5,920 nucleotides of DNA from Bdellovibrionales bacterium (lineage in GTDB: Bacteria > Bdellovibrionota > Bacteriovoracia > Bacteriovoracales > Bacteriovoracaceae). Within the stretch, counting starts at the first letter, position 1. Each line of letters opens with the position of its first letter. The position numbers and the translations under genes were made by a program. The notes under the pieces are model-generated. The model was not told where the DNA came from, made no database searches, and was given only the letters and a program-made list of their open reading frames with translations. Below, in pieces: positions 1-5,081 of this stretch. Location: assembly GCA_030633015.1 (NCBI GenBank), contig DAOVTR010000115.1:1-5920 (forward strand), in the 5' to 3' direction.

Positions 1-323
1 TACATGATTGTTTTACAATTGCAGAAGTTTTGCGTTGTGAAAGTTTAGGATTATGTGAACGGGGGGAATATTTGCATAAATTGAAGGAAGGTTATTGGGA
101 TATTTCAGGTAAATTACCAGTTAATCCAAGTGGAGGATTGTTGGCCAAAGGGCATCCAACAGGAGCGACAGGAATTGCACAGATCGTAGAAGTTTTTAAT
201 CAATTATTGGGTAGAAGTGGAAATAGACAGATTAATAATGTAAAAACAGCTTTAGCTCATTGTTCAGGGGGTTCCTATCGAGGTGATACTGGAGCTTGTA
301 GTGTGTTGATATTTAAAAGGTAA
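1..323 (+). CDS. Thiolase, SCP-x/lipid-transfer type, C-terminal part (5' end outside window)
   Basis: This is the last 106 codons of a thiolase-fold enzyme. The reading frame is open from base 3, so the gene starts left of the window; the TTG at 30 is an internal Leu codon and not a start. The first visible residues, [10 protein letters not shown], match the 'D-x-F-T-x-x-E' segment of thiolases. Next come NPSGG and GHPTGATG (His codon at 153-155), the conserved loop carrying a catalytic His. Near the end AHCSGG (Cys codon at 261-263) sits where the C-terminal catalytic loop is expected. The protein ends soon after at FKR, so no SCP2 sterol-carrier domain is fused. Such thiolases condense or cleave acyl-CoA thioesters, and many need a DUF35 partner; one is encoded at 1513. 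The N-terminal nucleophile cysteine region is not visible, so condensing versus cleaving activity cannot be judged. The TAA lies two bases before the next gene's ATG. Confidence 0.9.
   Translation, partial: HDCFTIAEVLRCESLGLCERGEYLHKLKEGYWDISGKLPVNPSGGLLAKGHPTGATGIAQIVEVFNQLLGRSGNRQINNVKTALAHCSGGSYRGDTGACSVLIFKR
315..320 (+). promoter_or_regulatory. Ribosome binding site of the CoA-transferase gene
   Basis: AAAAGG ends five bases before the ATG at 326 and lies inside the last codons of the thiolase gene. It is the clearest Shine-Dalgarno-like sequence in the plus-strand block. The downstream genes have only weak A-rich or AAAG-like sequences before their starts, which suggests they rely on coupling to the upstream reading frame. 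Confidence 0.55.
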
Positions 324-325
324 AA

Positions 326-1507
326 ATGACAGAAAATATAAATAAACCATTGAGTGGAGTTCGAGTGTTGGATTTTACTCAGGTAATGTCAGGGCCATTT
401 TGTTCTTTGATACTTGCGGATCTCGGTGCTGAAATTATAAAAATTGAACCAGAAAGTGGAGATGCAAGCAGGAAAAGTCCGCCGTTTAAAGAAAATGAGA
501 GTATATATTTTAAATCATTAAATAGATCAAAAAAAAGCGTTTCAGTTAATTTAAAAACAGTGGAAGGAAAAAACATTGTTTATGAATTAATTAAAAAGTC
601 AGATGTTATACTTGAAAATTTTAGGTCTGGTAAAATGGACAGTCTCTCCTTGGGATATGATAAAGTTAAGGAGATTAATAATAAAATTATTTATCAGTCT
701 ATTTCTGGGTATGGTAGAGATTCAATTGAAAAAAATAGGTCAGCTTATGACTTGCTTATTCAAGCTGAAACAGGAGCACTTTTTAATAATGGTACAAATG
801 AGTCTTTACCTGTTAAAATTGGCCTTCCTATTTCAGATTTTGGAGCATCTTTATATGCTGTTATATCTATTTTATCTTCAATTATTCAAAAGCAGGGAGG
901 CCGTCGAGAGGTTAATATGTTCGACTCTCAATTATCTCTGATGACTTATAAAATGTGCGCAATAATTAATGAGAATTCAATTGAACAGAGATATGGTTCA
1001 GAACATCAATTTCGTGTGCCAAGTGGATTATTTCAAACTGGGAATGAATTAATTGCAATACATGCAACAACAAAAAAGTTTTTTTCAAATTTATGTCATG
1101 CGCTGGATCGACCTAGCTTAATTACAGATCCTCTGTTTTGTACTAATGATCTAAGAGTTAAGAATCGTGGAACATTAAATTCAATTATTGAAGCAACAAT
1201 TGAATCTAAAGATGCCAGTTTTTGGCAAGAGAAATTTAAAAATCATGATGTACCTTACGCTATAGTTCAAAAGATTAAGGAGGCAGTTAAAAAAAGAAAA
1301 AAAAATAATAATCTTTTTTTTGCAAAAACAGAAAATGGATTTGATTTTATAAAATCACCAATGGAAGGTGTCGTAGAAGTCGACAAAATGGAAAAAGATT
1401 CACCAAAGTTGGGAGAGCATTCTTGTGAAGTTCTTATATCGATGCTTGGGTATACAGAGAAACAAATTGAAAAACTTGTAGATGATAAAATAATATTTAA
1501 AGTTTAA
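326..1507 (+). CDS. CaiB/BaiF (family III) CoA-transferase
   Basis: The 393-residue protein has the usual length for family III CoA-transferases, which move CoA between carboxylic acids through an aspartyl mixed anhydride. It opens with LSGVRVLDFTQVMSGPF (residues 9-25), typical of the N-terminal Rossmann part. ADLGAEIIKIEP follows at 31-42 and LNRSKKSVSVNL at 65-76. The motif YDLLIQAETG (141-150) carries the expected catalytic aspartate, Asp142. LGEHSCEVL (362-370) is the usual C-terminal signature. The ATG at 326 is preceded by a good AAAAGG site and starts two bases after the thiolase stop. The gene ends with tandem stops (TAATAA). Its place between a thiolase and a DUF35 gene suggests it activates or releases the acid handled by that pair, but donor and acceptor cannot be read from sequence. 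Residues 320-332 are encoded by long A and T runs and form a Lys/Asn-rich insert (KKRKKNNN) that may be a surface loop. Confidence 0.93.
   Translation: MTENINKPLSGVRVLDFTQVMSGPFCSLILADLGAEIIKIEPESGDASRKSPPFKENESIYFKSLNRSKKSVSVNLKTVEGKNIVYELIKKSDVILENFRSGKMDSLSLGYDKVKEINNKIIYQSISGYGRDSIEKNRSAYDLLIQAETGALFNNGTNESLPVKIGLPISDFGASLYAVISILSSIIQKQGGRREVNMFDSQLSLMTYKMCAIINENSIEQRYGSEHQFRVPSGLFQTGNELIAIHATTKKFFSNLCHALDRPSLITDPLFCTNDLRVKNRGTLNSIIEATIESKDASFWQEKFKNHDVPYAIVQKIKEAVKKRKKNNNLFFAKTENGFDFIKSPMEGVVEVDKMEKDSPKLGEHSCEVLISMLGYTEKQIEKLVDDKIIFKV
1289..1321 (+). repeat. Homopolymer tracts (A7, A9, T8) inside the CoA-transferase gene
   Basis: The bases run A7 (1289-1295), G, A9 (1297-1305), an eight-base spacer, then T8 (1314-1321). 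The A9 and T8 runs are complementary and could pair as a weak A:U-only hairpin. They encode a Lys/Asn-rich segment around residues 322-332. Such runs are prone to polymerase slippage. The frame here is intact and continues with a family-typical C-terminus. Confidence 0.6.
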
Positions 1508-1512
1508 TAAAT

Positions 1513-1929
1513 ATGGAAAATAGAAAAATGAATTTTATAAAAGAGGAAGTTGCTCAGTCTTGGCTTAATCTTAAACAGGGGTGCTTTATAGGCGGATACT
1601 GTCGCAAATGTGGAATTATAAAATTTCCTCAAAGGACTAGTTGCGCTGAATGTTTATCAGATAATATAAAGGCAATAGATTTTCCCAAAAGTGGCAAGGT
1701 TTACGCTTATACAGTAGTTAGAAAGGCAAAACTTGCACCAGGAGCAATAAATACCCCATATATTACTGGTTATATTGATTTCAGTAATGGGATCAGGATA
1801 CCTGGTTTAATTAAAATTTCAGAAAAGAGGATTTATGTAGGACAAGAAGTTGAAACTACCATTCATTTTGATGAAGTTGATAATCTATATAGTTACACCT
1901 TTAAAGAAAAAAATAATGAAAAAAATTAA
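1513..1929 (+). CDS. DUF35-type zinc-ribbon/OB-fold protein, thiolase partner
   Basis: This 138-residue protein has the two-part layout of the DUF35 (ChsH2/OB-fold) family. An N-terminal helix (about residues 7-22) leads to a rubredoxin-like zinc ribbon with C30-x2-C33 and C44-x2-C47. An OB-fold half follows (about 58-132), including GKVYAYTVVRKA (61-72), PYITGYIDFSNGIRIPGLI (82-100) and VGQEVE (109-114). Family members bind acyl-CoA thiolases and channel CoA substrates or allow thiolase catalysis, as in archaeal mevalonate enzymes and bacterial steroid side-chain aldolases. Pairing with the thiolase at the left edge is therefore likely, although here the CoA-transferase gene lies between them. 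The start at 1513 lies five bases after the previous stop; a second in-frame ATG at 1528 is an equally plausible start, since the first five residues are not conserved in type. The 3' end overlaps the aminotransferase start by 14 bases. Confidence 0.9.
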   Translation: MENRKMNFIKEEVAQSWLNLKQGCFIGGYCRKCGIIKFPQRTSCAECLSDNIKAIDFPKSGKVYAYTVVRKAKLAPGAINTPYITGYIDFSNGIRIPGLIKISEKRIYVGQEVETTIHFDEVDNLYSYTFKEKNNEKN

Positions 1930-3205
1930 AAAAAAATCTTTGCGTCATTTAAATTTAATTAAAAAATCAAATGGTATTTTTCCATCAGGCACAAGTAATG
2001 TTACGGCCTTGCCAAAGGGACATGAGTTCATTGTGAAAAATGGTAATGGGGCATATTTATATGATATTGACGGCCGTGAGTTTTTAGATTTTTCCATGGG
2101 CAGCGGGGCAATATTGCTCGGACACGCATCACCAATTATAAATCGTAAAATTAATCAAGAAATAAAAAAAGGTTCTCAACATTATATTATAAATGAAAGT
2201 GCAATTAAATTATCTGAGAAATTAATAAATATTTTCCCAAGTAGTGAAATGATGAAATTTACATCGTCAGGTACAGAATCTTTTTTTCATGCTGTAAGGC
2301 TAGCACGAGTTGAAACTGGGCGAGAGTATATTATTAAATTTAAAGGTTCTTATCATGGTCATTCAGATGAGGCCGTTTGGTCTATAGAGTCAGGTTTTAA
2401 TTCAAAGTTTAAAGGTATTGCTGAGTCAGATGGATTATTGAAAAACATTGGAAAAACTATTTATATTCTACCTTTTAACAATATTGAAGTATTTAAAAAG
2501 TTTATGCAAAAAAATGGACGTAAAATTGCAGCGGTAATTTGTGAACCATTTCAGAGAATGACTGCTCCTTGTAAAGGTTTTTTAGAAACAATTAAACGAG
2601 AATGTAAAAGATCTGGATCAGCTTTGATTTTTGATGAGGTGGTAACGGGGCTTCGGTTTCCATCTGGATCAGCACAAAAATATTACGGCGTAATGCCTGA
2701 TATGACCTTAATTGGAAAATCTCTGGGAGGAGGTATACCAATGGGAGCGCTGCTTGGTAAACGGAAGTTTTTAAAACATATGGGGACAGATTTTAAAGAT
2801 AAAGGGTACTCATATCATGGAGGTACTTTTAATGGTTTTCATTTAGGTGCAGAGTTGTCATTGAGTATGCTTAACATTTTGTTTGAGGGGAAAGGTATTG
2901 ATTATCTGCAAAACATAGGACAAACGATGAGAGAGGAGCTTACCCGAGTCTTCTTTGATAATGGCCTTCAAAGTACAAGTGTTATTGGAGACGGTCCTCT
3001 TTTTCATCCTGTTTTTTATAAAAACAATTTAAACAGTAATGAAGAAGATAAATTAATTTCTTATCGCTTCCATATTGAATTATTAAATTTTGGAGTATTG
3101 AAATCATTTAAGAAGGGATACTTATCTTTGGCCCATAATAAAGATGATGTTGAAAAAATGTGTGACATTACTAAGTGGATTATTAAAAAGAAAATACGGT
3201 ACTAA
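1916..3205 (+). CDS. Class III PLP-dependent aminotransferase, glutamate-1-semialdehyde aminomutase-like
   Basis: The 429-residue product matches the usual length of the glutamate-1-semialdehyde aminomutase (HemL)-like branch of fold-type I aminotransferases. Visible landmarks are GAYLYDIDGREFLDF (45-59), LLGHASP (67-73), SSGTES (117-122) for PLP-phosphate binding, GSYHGHSD (144-151), the PLP-ring aspartate in FDEVVTGLR (239-247, Asp240), the Schiff-base lysine in IGKSLGGGIPMGA (Lys268) and GGTFNG (302-307). It should transfer or shift an amino group on a keto or semialdehyde substrate. The ATG at 1916 is chosen because it gives a family-like N-terminus (SLRHLNLIKKSNGIFPSG); an upstream in-frame ATG at 1850 would add 22 hydrophobic residues from another frame of the DUF35 gene. 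It overlaps that gene by 14 bases. HemL-typical segments such as 'SWGPLILGHAHP' are altered (SMGSGAILLGHASP), and the neighbours are not heme genes, so a specialised pathway enzyme is more likely than HemL. Confidence 0.93.
   Translation: MKKIKKKSLRHLNLIKKSNGIFPSGTSNVTALPKGHEFIVKNGNGAYLYDIDGREFLDFSMGSGAILLGHASPIINRKINQEIKKGSQHYIINESAIKLSEKLINIFPSSEMMKFTSSGTESFFHAVRLARVETGREYIIKFKGSYHGHSDEAVWSIESGFNSKFKGIAESDGLLKNIGKTIYILPFNNIEVFKKFMQKNGRKIAAVICEPFQRMTAPCKGFLETIKRECKRSGSALIFDEVVTGLRFPSGSAQKYYGVMPDMTLIGKSLGGGIPMGALLGKRKFLKHMGTDFKDKGYSYHGGTFNGFHLGAELSLSMLNILFEGKGIDYLQNIGQTMREELTRVFFDNGLQSTSVIGDGPLFHPVFYKNNLNSNEEDKLISYRFHIELLNFGVLKSFKKGYLSLAHNKDDVEKMCDITKWIIKKKIRY
1919..1936 (+). repeat. A7 and A9 tracts at the DUF35/aminotransferase junction
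   Basis: A7 (1919-1925), TT, then A9 (1928-1936) lie directly after the aminotransferase ATG (1916-1918) and contain the DUF35 stop TAA (1927-1929). They encode the Lys-rich start MKKIKKKS of the aminotransferase. The aminotransferase frame is +1 relative to the DUF35 frame, so slippage in the A7 run could join the two proteins. This is a possibility only; both separate proteins look complete. Confidence 0.55.
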
Positions 3206-3206
3206 A

Positions 3207-3665
3207 ATGAATATTTTAATAGAAAAAATTGATTGGAAAATAACTAATAAAATATGGATGAAACATCTTTGGCCAGATCGAGTTAGTAAAATAAATAAAA
3301 TGAGCAGTATGTTATATTTGGGTGGATTTGATCTGGATATATATAACAAATATATTCCATCTTTTTTTGGGGCATATATTGATGGAGTTATTGTTGGGGT
3401 AAATAGTGGACATGGATGCAATCAGACATATCGAAGTCGCGGATTATTTGTTTTTCAAGAGTATCAAAATAAAGGTATTGCTAGAATGTTAATGAATGAT
3501 CTTTTTGTTCAGGCACAGAATGAAGGTTTTACAACTGTGTGGAGTTATCCTCGATTTGAATCATTAGGGTTTTATGAGAAGTTAGGATTTTGTAAAAAAT
3601 CAGAATGGATTAAAACACCTCCAGATACTACGATAAATTGTTATGCAAATATTAAATTAAAATGA
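3207..3665 (+). CDS. GNAT-family N-acetyltransferase/acyltransferase
   Basis: The 152-residue protein has the GNAT fold signature. The acyl-CoA pyrophosphate loop is YQNKGIARMLM (residues 86-96; Q-x-x-G-x-A form), preceded by the beta-4 strand SRGLFVFQE and followed by a helix to about residue 105. The late motif FYEKLGF (123-128 region) is the classic C-terminal GNAT element. The start is the ATG at 3207, one base after the aminotransferase TAA; an in-frame ATG at 3144 lies wholly inside that gene and adds a non-family extension. Members transfer an acyl group from CoA to an amine. As the last gene after an aminotransferase, it plausibly acylates the amine that enzyme installs, either with acetyl-CoA or with the acyl-CoA made by the upstream genes. 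Substrate choice is inference. Its stop overlaps the end of the convergent DUF5989 gene. Confidence 0.88.
   Translation: MNILIEKIDWKITNKIWMKHLWPDRVSKINKMSSMLYLGGFDLDIYNKYIPSFFGAYIDGVIVGVNSGHGCNQTYRSRGLFVFQEYQNKGIARMLMNDLFVQAQNEGFTTVWSYPRFESLGFYEKLGFCKKSEWIKTPPDTTINCYANIKLK
3657..3665. other. Tail-to-tail overlap of convergent genes
   Basis: The plus-strand GNAT gene ends with TGA at 3663-3665, and the minus-strand DUF5989 gene ends with TAA at 3659-3657, so the two coding ends overlap by nine bases. No GC-rich hairpin followed by a T-run is visible around the junction on either strand. Transcripts from both sides probably run into each other unless Rho or an unseen signal stops them. Confidence 0.85.
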
Positions 3666-3857
3666 GATATAGATTGCAGGGAGTAAATAGGAGCTACCTC
3701 CAAGAAATAAAGCAAGGGCAAGTGCCGCAAAAATTATCCAAACAGGAAGAAGATACCATTTTTTTTGTCTAATAATTTCTTTAAAAACAATAGATATGAA
3801 CCCTTTGATAGTTCGTGGAGCTTTTTGTTTATTAATTGAATCTATTTTATTTTCCAT
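3657..3857 (-). CDS. DUF5989-family (SxtK-like) small membrane protein
   Basis: This 66-residue protein has a polar basic N-terminus (about 1-18), an amphipathic stretch, the motif RQKKWYLLPVW (30-40), a strong transmembrane segment (about 36-53) rich in Ala and Leu, then GGSSYLLPAIY near the C-terminus. This arrangement (basic K-K-W/Y-LLP entry, one helix, small-residue turn, hydrophobic tail) fits DUF5989, the family that includes SxtK of saxitoxin clusters. Such proteins often sit beside carbamoyltransferases and SGNH-type proteins; their function is not established. The ATG at 3857 lies nine bases after the stop of the SGNH gene, making it the last gene of the minus-strand unit. The spacer, reading GATATAGTT, holds no strong ribosome site, so coupling is likely. 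Family assignment is from recall of the motif and not from a search. Confidence 0.75.
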   Translation of the reverse strand: MENKIDSINKQKAPRTIKGFISIVFKEIIRQKKWYLLPVWIIFAALALALFLGGSSYLLPAIYISF

Positions 3858-3866
3858 AACTATATC

Positions 3867-5081
3867 TTAGTTTGATAAAACATGATTTGAAAGAATAAAA
3901 TCTGAAATTTTTGATCCTATATATAAGTTTCCTGCTTTCGAAAAGTGGACTTTATCGATGAAATATTGTTTTTTATAAGAAATGTTTTTAGCAATATCAA
4001 TTATTTTGTATTTATTATTAATTTTTTTAAGAAGAAAGTTGGATTTTTCTATTCCTGCAGAAAGTCTGTACTGTTCAGATTTTAAGGACTTAAGATATTC
4101 ATTTTTAGATTTTGTTTTATTTCCAAGTTTATAATAAATGTGACTTAGCAAATAATGGGATTCATTTTTAAGTGGGTCAGATTCTGGAATTGTATTTAAT
4201 ATTAATATGTTTTTTTTGTAATGTTTATTTGAAACTAATGAGATGCTTTGATTTATTATATTATTATGTGTTGAGGAGTGTTGTCCTAAAAATGGATATA
4301 TTGATGCCGTTGTTAAAAAAGCAATGTTAGATTTATGAGAATTAGAGATTTTATAAAAATCGTTTATTTTGTTTTTAAATTGTTTGTTGGACATCCTTAT
4401 GGTTGAAGGAAGACTTGTCTGCATTTTTGGTAATAGTTGCCCCAGAAAATATGGAAGTACGTGAGAAGTTGTAAACTTTGAAAAAAAGTGTTTAATTGAA
4501 AAAAAGTTTAAATTTCTAATTCGTGGTAGTGCAATTAAATCACTATCAGCTGATTCGAAAAAAAAACGATGACGATCTAGCTCATTAAGGCCAAAGGCAA
4601 CAATTATCCAGTCAAAATAGTATCCTTGTTTAATTAAATGTTGGTAACTTATTAGGCCTTGCCATGATGTATGTCCAATTTGTGATGCATTATATACTAT
4701 CCATTGGTCATTTGAATTTTTATTAAGATTAGATTCTAAATAATGGCCATAAGTATCTTCGTAATCAACACCCCAGCCAAAAGATGACGAGGGCCCAATT
4801 AGTAATACTCTTTTTGTCCTAGAATTTATTGTTTTCTTCTTTTGCTTACAAGAAATACGGAGACCGAATTTGTTTGTACAAACTAGAGAATTATAAAAAG
4901 GTACATTTTGAAGATTATGTTTTTGTTTCCACCCTTGCTCTTTTGATATTTCGAGTAGTGCCAATGATTTATGTAGTGGAGTTCCATTTTTTTTAACCCA
5001 ATGATTTGATATTGTTTCTATTATAAAAAGAGTTAAACATGAGATAATAATTGAAAATAAAATATGAACAGATTTATTCAT
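3867..5081 (-). CDS. Membrane-anchored SGNH/GDSL hydrolase-like protein with TPR-like insert
   Basis: The 404-residue protein begins with an N-terminal hydrophobic segment (about 6-23), probably a signal anchor placing the rest in the periplasm. Block I is LIGPSSSFGWGVDYEDTY (94-111), a G-x-S-x-S-x-G form with Ser98 in the nucleophile position. Block II is YNASQIGHTS (130-139, Gly136), block III is FGLNEL (163-168, Asn166), and block V is DKVHFSKAG (376-384) with the Asp376/His379 pair. The SGNH catalytic set therefore looks complete, though the usual acidic residue after the first Gly is Pro97. Between blocks III and V residues about 305-340 (HYLLSHIYYKLGNKTKSKNEYLK region) read like a TPR hairpin, an arrangement seen in SGNH proteins of exopolysaccharide and carbamoyltransferase loci. 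It may add or remove acyl groups on a glycan; activity is inferred. The ATG directly follows the stop of the PP-loop gene, with zero spacing. Confidence 0.85.
   Translation of the reverse strand: MNKSVHILFSIIISCLTLFIIETISNHWVKKNGTPLHKSLALLEISKEQGWKQKHNLQNVPFYNSLVCTNKFGLRISCKQKKKTINSRTKRVLLIGPSSSFGWGVDYEDTYGHYLESNLNKNSNDQWIVYNASQIGHTSWQGLISYQHLIKQGYYFDWIIVAFGLNELDRHRFFFESADSDLIALPRIRNLNFFSIKHFFSKFTTSHVLPYFLGQLLPKMQTSLPSTIRMSNKQFKNKINDFYKISNSHKSNIAFLTTASIYPFLGQHSSTHNNIINQSISLVSNKHYKKNILILNTIPESDPLKNESHYLLSHIYYKLGNKTKSKNEYLKSLKSEQYRLSAGIEKSNFLLKKINNKYKIIDIAKNISYKKQYFIDKVHFSKAGNLYIGSKISDFILSNHVLSN

Noticed and set aside
1..323. Truncated thiolase as a pseudogene or a small gene starting at TTG 30
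   Set aside because: The frame is open to base 3 and reads thiolase-like sequence before the TTG, so it is an edge-cut gene and not a decayed or small one.
379..576. Minus-strand open frame of 65 codons opposite the CoA-transferase gene
   Set aside because: It lies wholly inside a gene with clear family motifs, and its translation resembles no known domain.
603..941. Plus-strand open frame of 112 codons in another frame of the CoA-transferase gene
   Set aside because: It is a Leu/Ile-rich shadow frame caused by AT-rich codons; the real frame carries the catalytic Asp142 motif here.
1850..1915. Upstream ATG for the aminotransferase
   Set aside because: The added 22 residues overlap conserved DUF35 coding sequence and do not look like the family's N-terminus; ATG 1916 fits better.
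3144..3206. Upstream ATG for the GNAT gene
   Set aside because: The extension is another frame of the aminotransferase C-terminus; ATG 3207 follows that gene's stop by one base and gives a normal GNAT length.
3122..3421. Minus-strand open frame of 99 codons across the aminotransferase/GNAT junction
   Set aside because: It is antisense to two well-supported genes and has no recognisable domain; its hydrophobicity follows from AT-rich complement codons.
3690..3703. Short GGAG/CTCC inverted repeat near the convergent junction, considered as a terminator
   Set aside because: The stem is only four base pairs, lies inside the DUF5989 coding region and has no T-run after it.
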